Shown one piece after another: positions 26,876 to 35,944 of a DNA stretch of 64,000 nucleotides (positions are counted from its first letter, which is position 1; each line of letters begins with the position of its first letter). The stretch lies in NCBI GenBank assembly GCA_014860445.1, contig JACZJT010000023.1:1-64000 (forward strand). Direction: 5' to 3'. The notes under the pieces were generated by a model. The model ran no database searches. It was given only the letters and a program-made list of their open reading frames with translations, and was not told where the DNA came from. This DNA is from Burkholderiales bacterium. Lineage in GTDB: Bacteria; Pseudomonadota; Gammaproteobacteria; Burkholderiales; SG8-39. The translations under genes were made by a program, and so were the position numbers.

Positions 26876-28180
26876 TTAGCCCATATGCATGGTGTGCGGC
26901 AGCCAGAGGACGATTTGCGGGAATGCGAGGAATAAGGACAGGGTGATCACGTCGGCGACAAAAAAGGGTGCGATTCCGCGAAATATGTCGCTGAGCGGTA
27001 TGTCCGGCCGCACACCGTTCACCACGAAACAGTTGAGTCCGATCGGCGGTGTGATCAGGCAGATTTCGCACATCTTGACCACCACGATGCCGAACCAGAT
27101 CGAGTCGAAGCCCAGGGCGATCACCGCGGGATAGACCACCGGCAAGGTCAGCAACATCATTCCGATCGCATCCATGAACATGCCCAGCACGGTGTAGAAC
27201 AGCAGGATGCAAATCATGATCATGATCGGCGACAACGGCAGCGTGACCACCCACTTGGCGAAGGCCTCGGGCAGTCCGGCAAAGCCGAGGAAGCGCACGA
27301 ACATCAGTACGCCCCAGATGATGGAGAAAATCATGACGGTGAGCTTGGCCGTCTCCAGCAGCGCCTCGCGCAGGCTCTTCCAGCGCATGCCGTGGGCGAG
27401 CGCGAGCAGGAATACGACGCCCGCGCCCAAGGCGCCGGCTTCCGTCGGCGTGGCCCAGCCGAAATACATGGCGCTGAAGATGATGATCACGACGGCGAAG
27501 ATCGGCAGCGTCCCGGGAAGCGAGCGCCAGCGTTGTCTCCAGGTGAAACCGGTGAGCGGCCGTCCCAGCTTCGGATTGATGGCACACATGATGATGATGA
27601 TTGTCATGTAGACCAGCGCCGAAACGACGCCCGGCAGAAAACCGGCAACCAGCAGCGCGCCCACGGATTCCTCGACGATGATGGCGTAGATGACCAGCAG
27701 CGCGCTCGGCGGAATCAACGAAGCGAGCGTGCCGCCGGCCGCCACCACGCCTGCGGCGAGCCGCCGGTCGTAGCCGAACTTGAGCATGTCGGGAATGGCC
27801 ACGCGTGCAAATACGGCCGCAGTGGCGGTACTCGCGCCCGATACGGCCGCGAATCCGGTCGCAGCCATGACCGTCGCGACCGCGAGCCCGCCCGGCACCC
27901 AGCCCAGCCATTTGCGCCCGGCGTCGAACAGCGACTCGGTGATGCCGGCGTGAAAGGCGAGATAGCCGATGAGTATGAACATCGGCAGCACGCTCAGCGT
28001 ATAAGTGACCGTCTTGGAATGCGGAATCGTTCCGGCCATGCCCGCACCGGCTTCCCAGCCGACCATGCTGACCAGGCCGAGCATGCCGACCAGCGCGGCT
28101 GCGTAGAACACGCGCACACCGAGGAATACCATGACCACTAGTGCAACCGTACCGATGATGCCGATGGTGAATGGATCCAA
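26876..28180 (-). CDS. dctM: TRAP transporter large permease (DctM type)
   Basis: The 434-residue inner-membrane protein is the sodium-coupled transport subunit of a TRAP carrier. It has about 12 hydrophobic spans and the DctM family segments FAAVSGASTATAAVFARVAIP and GTLASLIPPSALLVIYAIIVE (each about 20 residues). Its first codon is TTG at 28180, overlapping nothing but following the dctQ stop by one base, with AAGGGG six bases upstream; there is no better ATG nearby. It is last in the dctPQM unit. Confidence 0.93.
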   Translation of the reverse strand: MDPFTIGIIGTVALVVMVFLGVRVFYAAALVGMLGLVSMVGWEAGAGMAGTIPHSKTVTYTLSVLPMFILIGYLAFHAGITESLFDAGRKWLGWVPGGLAVATVMAATGFAAVSGASTATAAVFARVAIPDMLKFGYDRRLAAGVVAAGGTLASLIPPSALLVIYAIIVEESVGALLVAGFLPGVVSALVYMTIIIIMCAINPKLGRPLTGFTWRQRWRSLPGTLPIFAVVIIIFSAMYFGWATPTEAGALGAGVVFLLALAHGMRWKSLREALLETAKLTVMIFSIIWGVLMFVRFLGFAGLPEAFAKWVVTLPLSPIMIMICILLFYTVLGMFMDAIGMMLLTLPVVYPAVIALGFDSIWFGIVVVKMCEICLITPPIGLNCFVVNGVRPDIPLSDIFRGIAPFFVADVITLSLFLAFPQIVLWLPHTMHMG

Positions 28181-28181
28181 T

Positions 28182-28805
28182 TCAGCCCCTTAGTGCGCTT
28201 TCTTCGATTTCCTGGGCTGCCAGCTCCTCGGCCGTCATCACCCGGGGCACCGCCACGGATTCAGCCAACGGGTCCAGCCACAAGCGCCCGTATCCCGCCA
28301 GCTGCACCAGCAGGCGCAGCCAAAGCAGCGCGAATGAGACCGGCACCACCAGTTTGGAGGGCCACACCGGCAGTTCCGCATCGATGGTGCTGTCGCCGAG
28401 CTGGTAGGCGCGCAGGAAATGTTCGAAGCTGTACCAGACGAGCACGCCGATGACGAACAGGCCGACGAGTGTGCCCGCGACCTCCATGGCGAATTGCAGA
28501 CGTCCCTTCGCCATGTTCAGGAACAGCTCCATGCGCACGTGACCGCCTACGCGCTGGCAGTAGGCCACGCCGAGGAAGGCGAAGGTAGAGATCGAGATCT
28601 CGACGAAATCGATGTAGCCGTTTATCGGCATATTGAACAGGGTGCGTCCCAGCACCTGCGCCACGCCGAGCAGCATCAGACCGAAAATGAACAGCGCCGC
28701 GACAAGATTGAAGAAGGTCTCGACCTTGCCGAGGAGCAGGTGAAAGCGGCTGAGCTTCGGTGCCGCCGCGCTGGGTGCGTCGTCGCGATCTGGATTCATG
28801 CTCAT
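28182..28805 (-). CDS. dctQ: TRAP transporter small permease (DctQ type)
   Basis: The 207-residue membrane protein has four hydrophobic spans, the standard topology of DctQ. It includes VETFFNLVAALFIFGLMLLG, GVAQVLGRTLFNMPINGYID and YCQRVGGHVRMELF segments typical of the family. It pairs with DctM in the membrane. The N-terminal 25 residues are hydrophilic. It is separated from dctP by 46 bases and from dctM by one base. Confidence 0.88.
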   Translation of the reverse strand: MSMNPDRDDAPSAAAPKLSRFHLLLGKVETFFNLVAALFIFGLMLLGVAQVLGRTLFNMPINGYIDFVEISISTFAFLGVAYCQRVGGHVRMELFLNMAKGRLQFAMEVAGTLVGLFVIGVLVWYSFEHFLRAYQLGDSTIDAELPVWPSKLVVPVSFALLWLRLLVQLAGYGRLWLDPLAESVAVPRVMTAEELAAQEIEESALRG

Positions 28806-28851
28806 GAGGATGAGCCGGGGGCGCCGGGCCCCCGGAGCGCGCTATTGCGGG

Positions 28852-29883
28852 CTATTCGCCGGCAGTCTTGAAGACCAGATCGAGCACGCCCTGCGCGTCG
28901 AACTTGCCCTTGTTGTCCGCCACCCACTTGTCCCAGACCGGCTTGCCGGCTATGCGGCGGAAGTCCTTGAGCTGGCCCTCGGAATATTTCACCGGTATGA
29001 GGAATTTGTGCAGCATCGGCAGGTTCTTTTTGTCGATGTCTATGTAAGCCTGGATCTGCACCTTGTTGACTTCATCCTTGGCGTCCGTCACGATCTTCTT
29101 GTACTGCTCGGGCAGTTTGGCCCAGGAGGTCTTGTTGAACGCTATCGGGCAATCCGAGGTGCCGGGCGACATATTGGTGGTGAACCAGTCGGCAACTTCG
29201 GGGATCTTGTAGGCCACCTGCGCGTAAGTGTAGGGGAGCGAGACCGCGTCCATGGTGCCGCGCTGCATCGAGGTGTAGGTTTCGGTCGCGGTGGTGGTGG
29301 TCTTGATTGCGCCCAGCACCACCATTGCATCTCCCAGCCCGCCGCCCGCCCGCACGCGCAGTCCCTTCCAGTCGGTGAGTTTGTGCGGGGGCTTGCCCCT
29401 GCCCAGGAACTCATACTGCGGCAGCAGGGTCGAGGCGTAGATCATGGCGTTCCAGTTATCCATGTCGGCCATCAGCGCAGGGTGCTTGTACAGGGTTTCG
29501 CGCACCTTGAGCGAGACGTCCCAGTCGCCCAGCGGCAGGAAGGGCAGCGAGAACACCATAAAGGCGGGGTTCTTGCCTGGATGGTAGAAATTGCAGAAAT
29601 GCGCGCCGTCGATGGCATTGATCTTGATGCTGTCGAGATTCTCTTTCGCCTTCGACAGCGCTTCGCCATAGGCCACGCGGATGGTGAAGTTGCCGCCGGT
29701 TTTCGCGCTGACGATCGCGGCCAGCCTTTCGATGCCTGCCTGAAAAGCGCGCGGGTTGCCCCAAGTCGAGAATTTCCACTGGATTTTGGGGCCGTTCACC
29801 TCGGCTGCCAGCGCCGTACCGGAAACTGCGGCGAAAGCGGTTAGACATGCTGCGGCGACGATACGCCGTACAGGGCTTTTCAT
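28852..29883 (-). CDS. dctP: TRAP transporter solute-binding protein (DctP type)
   Basis: The 343-residue periplasmic protein starts with a signal peptide (KSPVRRIVAAACLTAFAAVS, ending near ALA-AEV at about residue 27). It then has the DctP fold: KFSTWGNPRAFQAGIERLA, and a central GLRVRAGGGLGDAMVVLGA containing the arginine that binds the substrate carboxylate in this family. The ligand is likely an organic acid but not identifiable. AAGGAGG lies nine bases before the ATG. It begins the dctPQM unit, after a 255-base gap that holds the metK terminator. Confidence 0.92.
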   Translation of the reverse strand: MKSPVRRIVAAACLTAFAAVSGTALAAEVNGPKIQWKFSTWGNPRAFQAGIERLAAIVSAKTGGNFTIRVAYGEALSKAKENLDSIKINAIDGAHFCNFYHPGKNPAFMVFSLPFLPLGDWDVSLKVRETLYKHPALMADMDNWNAMIYASTLLPQYEFLGRGKPPHKLTDWKGLRVRAGGGLGDAMVVLGAIKTTTTATETYTSMQRGTMDAVSLPYTYAQVAYKIPEVADWFTTNMSPGTSDCPIAFNKTSWAKLPEQYKKIVTDAKDEVNKVQIQAYIDIDKKNLPMLHKFLIPVKYSEGQLKDFRRIAGKPVWDKWVADNKGKFDAQGVLDLVFKTAGE

Positions 29884-30079
29884 GGTTTGGTCCTCCTTCG
29901 GTAGAAAATCAACGGGGGAGTGTGTCCCCTCTATATTCGTTGCAGTTCACTTTGGCAGCGCGCTTCGATCGCCGGTGGCGAACTGCGCTGCAGGTGATGA
30001 CCCGCACGATTCGACCATAACACGGCAACCGGAGGCTGACAACCGCGAGCGCCTCGTTGAAATGTGCTGCAACGCGGAC

Positions 30080-30111
30080 CAAAAGAAACGGGCGGCCCTA
30101 GGCCGCCCGTT
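30080..30111 (-). terminator. Rho-independent terminator of metK
   Basis: The arms AACGGGCGGCC and GGCCGCCCGTT surround a three-base loop. On the minus strand the stem is followed by TCTTTTGG. It lies 28 bases after the metK stop, ending the metK transcript before the TRAP unit. Confidence 0.85.
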
Positions 30112-30138
30112 GATGTGTCGACGACTGCGAAGAATGCC

Positions 30139-31323
30139 TCAGGCCGGCATGGCCGCCAAATTGATTCCGGCATCCGCAGCAAGAGCCTGCGCCTTGTCGG
30201 TCGCTTCCCAGGTGAACTCCGGCTCGTCGCGGCCGAAGTGGCCGTAGGCCGCCGTCTTCTCGTAGATTGGACGCAGCAGGTCGAGCATTTGCACGATGCC
30301 CTTGGGACGCAGGTCGAAATGCTTGCGCACGAGTTCGGACAGTTTTTCGTCGGAAACCTTGCCCGTGCCGAAGGTCGTGACCATGACGCTGGTAGGACGC
30401 GCCACGCCGATCGCGTAGGACACCTGGATCTGGCACTTGCTCGCCAGTCCGGCGGCAACGACGTTCTTGGCCACGTAGCGCGCCGCATAGGCTGCGGAGC
30501 GGTCGACCTTGGAGGGATCCTTGCCCGAGAATGCGCCGCCGCCGTGCGGCGAAGATCCGCCATAGGTGTCGACGATGATCTTGCGCCCCGTCAGGCCGCA
30601 GTCACCCTTGGGGCCGCCGATCTCGAAGGCGCCGGTCGGGTTGACGAGGTACTTGATTTTGCCGTCGATCAGATGCTTGGGCAGGATCGGCTTGATGATT
30701 TGCTCGATCACGGCTTCTTCGATCTGCTTGTGCGTTATGCCCGGTGCATGCTGCGTGGACAGGACGACGGTGTCGATCATCTGCGGCTTGCCGTCGGCGT
30801 AGCGCACGGTCACCTGCGATTTGGCGTCGGGGCGCAACCATGGCAGGCGCCCGTCGCGCCTCAACTCGGACTGGCGTTCGACCAGACGGTGGGAAAGATG
30901 GATCGGCAGCGGCATCAATTGCGGCGTTTCGTCGCAGGCGTAGCCGAACATCAGCCCCTGGTCCCCGGCGCCCTGGTCCAGATCCAGCCCCTTGCCTTCA
31001 TCCACGCCCTGGGCGATGTCCTTGGACTGCTCGCCGTAGGCCACGATCACGGTGCAGGTGTGCGTGTCGAAGCCGATTGCCGGGTCGTCGTAGCCGATGC
31101 GCTTGATGGTCTTGCGCGCGACTTCGCTGTAGTTGACTCGCGCGCCGGTGGTGACTTCGCCGGCCAGCACGACCAGATTGTCCTTGACCAGGGTTTCGGC
31201 CGCGACTCTGGAGGTTTTGTCCTGGGCTAAAATAGCGTCCAGAACCGCATCGGAGATCTGGTCGGCGACTTTGTCCGGATGGCCTTCGGAGACCGATTCC
31301 GAGGTGAAAAGGAAAGAACTCAT
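30139..31323 (-). CDS. metK: S-adenosylmethionine synthetase
   Basis: MetK makes SAM from methionine and ATP. The 394-residue protein has [20 protein letters not shown] at residues 5-24, [12 protein letters not shown] near 120, the P-loop-like [16 protein letters not shown] near 265 and [10 protein letters not shown] in the middle. Length is typical (384-400). The ATG at 31323 begins MSSFLFTSE. It is divergent from the lauroyl acyltransferase gene with 71 bases between starts. No SAM riboswitch was recognised in that gap. Confidence 0.96.
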   Translation of the reverse strand: MSSFLFTSESVSEGHPDKVADQISDAVLDAILAQDKTSRVAAETLVKDNLVVLAGEVTTGARVNYSEVARKTIKRIGYDDPAIGFDTHTCTVIVAYGEQSKDIAQGVDEGKGLDLDQGAGDQGLMFGYACDETPQLMPLPIHLSHRLVERQSELRRDGRLPWLRPDAKSQVTVRYADGKPQMIDTVVLSTQHAPGITHKQIEEAVIEQIIKPILPKHLIDGKIKYLVNPTGAFEIGGPKGDCGLTGRKIIVDTYGGSSPHGGGAFSGKDPSKVDRSAAYAARYVAKNVVAAGLASKCQIQVSYAIGVARPTSVMVTTFGTGKVSDEKLSELVRKHFDLRPKGIVQMLDLLRPIYEKTAAYGHFGRDEPEFTWEATDKAQALAADAGINLAAMPA

Positions 31324-31394
31324 TTTGGATTCTGTCTGGTTAAAAACGGGTTGCAAGGATAGCACGTCTTGATTCAATGCCAAAGTGACGCGGT

Positions 31395-32255
31395 GTGCTG
31401 CTCCTGCTAGCGCGCCTGCTTGCCACGCTTCCGCTGTCCGTTTTGCACGGTCTGGGTGCAATGTGCGGATGGATTGTCTACCTCGTCTCGCCGCGTTACC
31501 GCCGTTGCCTGTCGACCAATTTGCGCACGGCGGGCTTCGGACAGGCCGCATTGCTGCGCCAGGCGATCGCCGAAGCGGGCAAGAGCCTGCTGGAATTGCC
31601 GGCGATCTGGCTGCGACCGCTGGATTCGGTAGCGGGCAGGGTGGTGCAGGTTTCGGACTGGCAACTGGTCGATGACGCATTGGCGCGGCGCCGCGGAATC
31701 ATTTTCCTGACGCCGCACCTGGGATGCTTCGAGATTACGGCGCAATACTACGCGCAGCGCGCGCCCGCACACGCCCCGCTCACGGCGCTTTACCGGCCGC
31801 CGAAAATAAAAGCGGTGGAGGCGCTGATGCTCCTCGGGCGCGATCGTCCCCAACTGCATCTGGCCAGCGCCGATCTCAAGGGCGTGCGCACGCTGTTTCG
31901 CGCGCTCAAGCGCGGCGAGGCGATCGGCATACTGCCCGATCAGGCGCCGGGCGTGGGCGAAGGCGAGTGGGCGGAATTTTTCGGGCGCCCGGCTTACACC
32001 ATGACATTGGCCGGGAGACTCGCCGCAAGTTCCGGCGCGCAGGTCGTGCTGGCCTGCGCAGAGCGCCTGCCGCGCGGCCGCGGTTATCACCTGCATCTTG
32101 TGCCCATGCCCGCGCCGCTCGTAGGCGAATCGCCGGAGCGCAGGCTGAACCGCGCGCTTGAGAACCTGATACGCCTGTGCCCCGCACAGTATGGCTGGGG
32201 CTATAACCGCTACAAGGTTCCGGCCGGCGCGAAAGCGCCGTCTAACCCATGCTGA
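31395..32255 (+). CDS. Lysophospholipid/lipid A acyltransferase, LpxL (HtrB) family
   Basis: The 286-residue inner-membrane protein has an N-terminal hydrophobic helix and the acyltransferase motif HLGCFE (H...E, about 107-112), plus [13 protein letters not shown] as the second conserved block (about 175-187). The family adds secondary laurate or myristate to Kdo-lipid IVA. The start is a GTG at 31395; an ATG further up is closed by a stop. It overlaps the second acyltransferase gene by seven bases. Which acyl chain or position it uses cannot be told. Confidence 0.88.
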   Translation: MLLLLARLLATLPLSVLHGLGAMCGWIVYLVSPRYRRCLSTNLRTAGFGQAALLRQAIAEAGKSLLELPAIWLRPLDSVAGRVVQVSDWQLVDDALARRRGIIFLTPHLGCFEITAQYYAQRAPAHAPLTALYRPPKIKAVEALMLLGRDRPQLHLASADLKGVRTLFRALKRGEAIGILPDQAPGVGEGEWAEFFGRPAYTMTLAGRLAASSGAQVVLACAERLPRGRGYHLHLVPMPAPLVGESPERRLNRALENLIRLCPAQYGWGYNRYKVPAGAKAPSNPC

Positions 32256-33118
32256 CCCGGATTGCGCTTGCCTTCATGTGGCTGCTGCAGCTGCTGCCCC
32301 TGTCGCTGCTCGCTGCAATCGGCAACGGCTTTGGCACGCTGCTCTATGCATTCGGCCGCGCGCGCCGCCGCGTCTGCCTGATCAATCTCGCGCATTGCAT
32401 GCCGGAACTTTCGGAAGGCGCGCGCGTTGCGCTCGCCCGGCGCCATTTCCAGGCTTTCGCGCGCACGTTTCTCGAGCGCGCCATCCTCTGGTGGGGATCG
32501 CCCGAACGCATCCGGCGCCTGGTGCGCATCGAAGGCATGGAGCATTTCGACGCCGTGCGCGCCGGGCCGCTGATCCTGCTCGCTCCGCATTTCGTCGGCC
32601 TGGACATGGGCGGGGTGCGCCTGACGCTGGACATCGACATGGTGTCGATCTACTCGAAGCAGAAGAACGCCCGCTTCGACGCGGTGCTCTACGCCGGGCG
32701 CATGCGCTTCGGCCGGCTGAAACTGCTGTCGCGCCAGGACGGCGTGCGTCCGGCGCTGCGCGCGATGCAGGCGGGGCTGCCTTTCTACTATTTGCCGGAC
32801 ATGGACTACGGTCAGAGCGAATCCATTTTTGTGCCGTTCTTCGGCGTCGATACCGCCACTATTACCGGCGTGTCGCGCATGGCGCGCCTCGCCGGCGCGC
32901 GCGTGCTGCCCTGCATCACCCGCATGCTCCCCGGCGGGGCGGGATATGTGCTGCGCTTTCTCCCCGCATGGGAGGATTACCCCGGCGAGAGCGTCGAGGC
33001 CGACACGCAGCGCATGAACGCGTTCATAGAAGAGCAGGTGCGCCAGATGCCGGAGCAATATCTATGGGTGCACAAGCGCTTCAAGACGCGCCCCGCGGGA
33101 GAGGCTTCCTGGTATTGA
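32249..33118 (+). CDS. Lipid A acyltransferase, second LpxL/LpxM-family member
   Basis: The 289-residue membrane protein has a hydrophobic N-terminus (IALAFMWLLQLLPLSLLAAI), the HFVGLD acyltransferase motif (H...D, about 116-121) and a YYLPDMDYGQSES block (about 183-195). It shares the family fold with the upstream gene and is likely the partner that adds the second acyloxyacyl chain. The two overlap by seven bases. Its stop is followed by a CoA-binding protein gene rather than the dapF expected here. Confidence 0.88.
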   Translation: MLTRIALAFMWLLQLLPLSLLAAIGNGFGTLLYAFGRARRRVCLINLAHCMPELSEGARVALARRHFQAFARTFLERAILWWGSPERIRRLVRIEGMEHFDAVRAGPLILLAPHFVGLDMGGVRLTLDIDMVSIYSKQKNARFDAVLYAGRMRFGRLKLLSRQDGVRPALRAMQAGLPFYYLPDMDYGQSESIFVPFFGVDTATITGVSRMARLAGARVLPCITRMLPGGAGYVLRFLPAWEDYPGESVEADTQRMNAFIEEQVRQMPEQYLWVHKRFKTRPAGEASWY

Positions 33119-33189
33119 TCCTGGAAACGCGGGCCCACAAGTATCGGCTGCCGGCGTTTCGCCGCGCGCTTTGCGGTTAAAATCGAAGC

Positions 33190-33618
33190 ATGTCATCCAC
33201 TGCGTTCGCCAACCCGGAGCCCGAGCAGATCAGGGCCTTGCTGCGCAGCGTGAAGACAATCGCGGTGGTGGGCTATTCGCCCAAGCCCGGTCGCGCCAGC
33301 CACAATATCGCCTTGCGCATGCAGCAGTTCGGTTTTCGCATCATCCCGGTACGGCCCGGAATCAGCGAGGGTTTGGGGGAAACGGCCTACCCGAATCTGG
33401 AATCGGTGCCGGACACCATCGATCTGGCGAACGTATTCAGATCCGGAAAATACATACCCGAAGTGCTCGACCAGTGCCTGCGCAAGGGCATCACCAGGCT
33501 TTGGATGCAGGAAGGCGCGGAGCACGAGGAATCGGCCCTGCGCGCGCGCGCGGCCGGCATGACCGTGGTCATGGGGCGGTGCATCATGCGCGACTATACG
33601 AGGCTGTGCCTTGATTGA
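33190..33618 (+). CDS. CoA-binding domain protein (YccU-like)
   Basis: The 142-residue protein is a single Rossmann-like CoA-binding domain: IAVVGYSPKPGRASHNIALR (about 24-43), a middle RIIPVRPG, then GITRLWMQEGAEHEESALR and CIMRDYTRL. It matches the small standalone YccU type. The function is not settled beyond CoA binding. It starts 71 bases after the acyltransferase, with TTAAAAT just upstream, and overlaps the GNAT gene by eight bases. Confidence 0.85.
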   Translation: MSSTAFANPEPEQIRALLRSVKTIAVVGYSPKPGRASHNIALRMQQFGFRIIPVRPGISEGLGETAYPNLESVPDTIDLANVFRSGKYIPEVLDQCLRKGITRLWMQEGAEHEESALRARAAGMTVVMGRCIMRDYTRLCLD

Positions 33619-34111
33619 GGAATTGAAGATCGCGCCGCTGGCCGAGGCCGATATCCCCGCGCTCATCGAACTCGCGGGACTCATCTGGCGCCGCCACTAT
33701 CCGGGCATCATCAGCATGCAGCAGATCGATTACATGCTGGCGCAGCGCTATACGCCTGCGATCATCCGAGCGCAAATGCAAAGCGGCAGCGCCTGGTGGG
33801 ACCAGGCCCTGGTCGATGGCAGCATGATCGGATTCGCGCAGTACGAATTGCACGGGCGCTCGATGAAGCTCGATAAACTCTATGTTCACCCGGATTTTCA
33901 GCGGCGGGGCTACGGCGCCCGCATGCTCGCGCATATCGAGGACGGGGCGCGTGCGCGCGGTGCCCTCGCGGTGAGGTTGAACGTCAACAAGCATAATCTC
34001 AAGTCCATCGCCGCCTACCGCAAAAGCGGCTACGAGGTCGTGGACGAGGTGGTCGCCGACATCGGCGAAGGCTATGTCATGGACGATTTCGTCATGGAAA
34101 AGAAACTGTGA
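33611..34111 (+). CDS. GNAT-family N-acetyltransferase
   Basis: The 166-residue protein has the GNAT acetyl-CoA loop in HPDFQRRGYGARMLAHIED (about 97-115), preceded by KLDKLYVHP and followed by LNVNKHNLKSIAAYRKSGYE, all standard. The first codon is TTG at 33611, inside the end of the CoA-binding gene, with AGG seven bases upstream; no ATG gives the full domain. Its TGA overlaps the GTG of the dapF remnant. The substrate is unknown. Confidence 0.85.
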   Translation: MIEELKIAPLAEADIPALIELAGLIWRRHYPGIISMQQIDYMLAQRYTPAIIRAQMQSGSAWWDQALVDGSMIGFAQYELHGRSMKLDKLYVHPDFQRRGYGARMLAHIEDGARARGALAVRLNVNKHNLKSIAAYRKSGYEVVDEVVADIGEGYVMDDFVMEKKL

Positions 34112-34277
34112 AACCCGCGTTCGACAAGGTGCAAGCTGCGGGAACCGATTGTGTCGTGCACGAAGGCGCCCGGCGCTGCGCACTGGCGCGGGCGATTTGA
34201 CGATACGCCGGGAAGACGCGGACAATCCGGTGTGGATGACCGGTCCTGCGGTCAACGAAATCGAAGGAGAAATGTAA
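34108..34277 (+). pseudogene. dapF: dapF (diaminopimelate epimerase) remnant with the middle deleted
   Basis: A GTG at 34108, overlapping the GNAT stop, starts a frame reading VKPAFDKVQAAGTDCVV. This resembles the DapF N-terminus (K..F.K.....G.DFVV). That frame stops at 34198-34200. In another frame from about 34180 to the TAA at 34275-34277 the sequence reads GDLTIRREDADNPVWMTGPA followed by VNEIEGEM, resembling the DapF C-terminus (PVWMTGPA.....EGE). A normal dapF has about 275 codons; only about 57 codons of length remain, in two frames, and both catalytic cysteines are gone. dapF commonly occupies this place, before DUF484 and xerC, in betaproteobacteria. Confidence 0.75.
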
Positions 34278-34281
34278 ATCA

Positions 34282-34923
34282 ATGAATGCTGATGAAGTCG
34301 TACGCTACCTGCAGGACAATCCCGGATTTTTCGAGGAGTACGCCGAACTGCTGGCGCAGATCTACATTCCCCACCCGCACGGCGGCCGCGCCATTCCGAT
34401 CGCGGAGCGCCAGATTCTCACGCTGCGCGAAAAGAGCAGAATGCTCGAAGGCAAGCTCGCCGAGCTGATCCAGTTCGGCGAGGAAAACGACGCGATCGGC
34501 GAAAAAATGCACCGGCTGTGCCTTGCTCTGCTGCCCGCCGCTGACCTGCAAGCCATGCTGCAGGCGCTGTATTACAACCTGCGCGAGGACTTCGCCGTGC
34601 CGCATACGGCGCTGCGCGTCTGGCGTGGCGCGGCAGAGGGCACCGAATTTGCACACCCCGGCGACGAAGTACGCCAGTACGCGGCAGGGCTCGAGCGTCC
34701 TTTCTGCGGTCCCGACGCCAATCCGGAGGTGCTGTCCTGGTTCGGCGAGACGGCGGCGCAGCTGCGCTCGATTGCCTGCATGACTCTGCGCGACGGCGGG
34801 GAGTGCTTCGGCATGCTGGCGCTCGCCAGCGAAGATCCGAAGCGCTTTTACCCGGAGATGGGCACGCTCTACCTCCAGCGCCTGAGCGAACTTCTGAGCG
34901 CGGCGCTGCGGCGCTACGTGTAG
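34282..34923 (+). CDS. DUF484 family protein
   Basis: The 213-residue protein has the DUF484 features: an N-terminal VVRYLQDNPGFFEEYAELLA (about 6-25), a short PHPHGGRAIPIAERQI, a coiled-coil-prone helix, then a GAF-like C-terminal half with SIACMTLRDGGECFGMLALA and DPKRFYPEMGTLYLQRL. The family often lies between dapF and xerC; its role is not established. Its ATG is five bases after the dapF remnant stop, with GGAG upstream, and it ends three bases before xerC. Confidence 0.9.
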   Translation: MNADEVVRYLQDNPGFFEEYAELLAQIYIPHPHGGRAIPIAERQILTLREKSRMLEGKLAELIQFGEENDAIGEKMHRLCLALLPAADLQAMLQALYYNLREDFAVPHTALRVWRGAAEGTEFAHPGDEVRQYAAGLERPFCGPDANPEVLSWFGETAAQLRSIACMTLRDGGECFGMLALASEDPKRFYPEMGTLYLQRLSELLSAALRRYV

Positions 34924-34925
34924 CC

Positions 34926-35849
34926 ATGCCGGTGGATCAGGCTAGCGCAACGCCGCCCGATCCCCGCCGCGAGCTGCTGACGGCCTACCTCGCGCACCTG
35001 TCGCATCAGCGGCATCTCGCCGCGGGCACGCGCCGCAACTACGAGAAGGACATCGAAGCGCTGTTCGAACTTCATCCAGGCGTGGAACTCGCGCGCATGC
35101 AGCCGCAGCACATCCGCCGCAGCGTCGCGCAGCTGCATGCGCGCGGCCTCACGGGGCGCACCATCGCCCACATGCTTTCGGCCTGGCGCGGCCTGTTTGC
35201 CTGGCTCGCGCGTCACCGCGGCTATAGCGCCAACCCCTGCCTGGGCTTGCGCGCACCCAAATCCGCCAGGGGTTTGCCCAAGGCGCTCTCGCCCGAGGCG
35301 GCGGGACAGCTGCTGGATGCGCCCGCCGAAACGCCTGCGGACATCCGCGACAAAGCCATGTTCGAGCTCGCCTATTCCTCCGGCCTGCGTCTGGCCGAAC
35401 TCGTCAGCCTGGATCTCGCGCATGCGGACGTGATCCGCCGCGAGGCCGAAGTGACGGTGACCGGCAAGGGCGGCAAGACGCGCAGCGTGCCGGTGGGCGC
35501 GAACGCGCGCGCGGCAATCGAAACCTGGCTGGGCACGCGCTCCCTGCTTGCGCGGGCCGAAGAGCCGGCGCTGTTCGTCGGTGCGCGCGGCGAGCGCATC
35601 GCCGCGGGCGTGGTGCGCGCGCGCCTCGCGCAGTGGGCCATCCGCGCGGGCCTGCCGGTGCACGTCCATCCCCACGTATTGCGCCACTCCTTTGCGACGC
35701 ACGTGCTGCAGTCCTCAGGCGACCTGCGCGCGGTGCAGGAAATGCTGGGTCATTCGAGCATCTCGACGACGCAGGTGTACACGCACCTGGATTTCCAGTA
35801 CCTGGCCAAGGCCTACGACGCCGCGCATCCGCGGGCGAAGAAGAAATAG
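34926..35849 (+). CDS. xerC: Tyrosine recombinase XerC
   Basis: XerC with XerD resolves chromosome dimers at dif. The 307-residue product has an N-terminal SAM-like DNA-binding domain (LLTAYLAHLSHQRHLAAGTR) and the catalytic set: R in SSGLRLAELV, HPHVLRHSFATH giving H and R, then HSSISTTQVYTHL giving H and the nucleophile Y. It starts three bases after DUF484. Position and length identify it as XerC rather than a phage integrase, and no attachment site was seen. Confidence 0.93.
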   Translation: MPVDQASATPPDPRRELLTAYLAHLSHQRHLAAGTRRNYEKDIEALFELHPGVELARMQPQHIRRSVAQLHARGLTGRTIAHMLSAWRGLFAWLARHRGYSANPCLGLRAPKSARGLPKALSPEAAGQLLDAPAETPADIRDKAMFELAYSSGLRLAELVSLDLAHADVIRREAEVTVTGKGGKTRSVPVGANARAAIETWLGTRSLLARAEEPALFVGARGERIAAGVVRARLAQWAIRAGLPVHVHPHVLRHSFATHVLQSSGDLRAVQEMLGHSSISTTQVYTHLDFQYLAKAYDAAHPRAKKK

Positions 35850-35944
35850 CCGGCATCCCCGCGGCGCCTTTTCTGTGGTTCCGATCGACAAGGGGCGGTA
35901 TTCTTCTGACGCGGAAAGCAAGGCCGCGCAAATGCGGATCCGGC

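Noticed and set aside
31324-31394. Possible SAM riboswitch upstream of metK
   Set aside because: The 71-base divergent gap is too short and shows none of the conserved helices of known SAM riboswitches.
34926-35849. Tyrosine recombinase as the integrase of a mobile island
   Set aside because: It sits after DUF484 in the standard xerC position, has XerC length and motifs, and no attachment-site repeats were seen.
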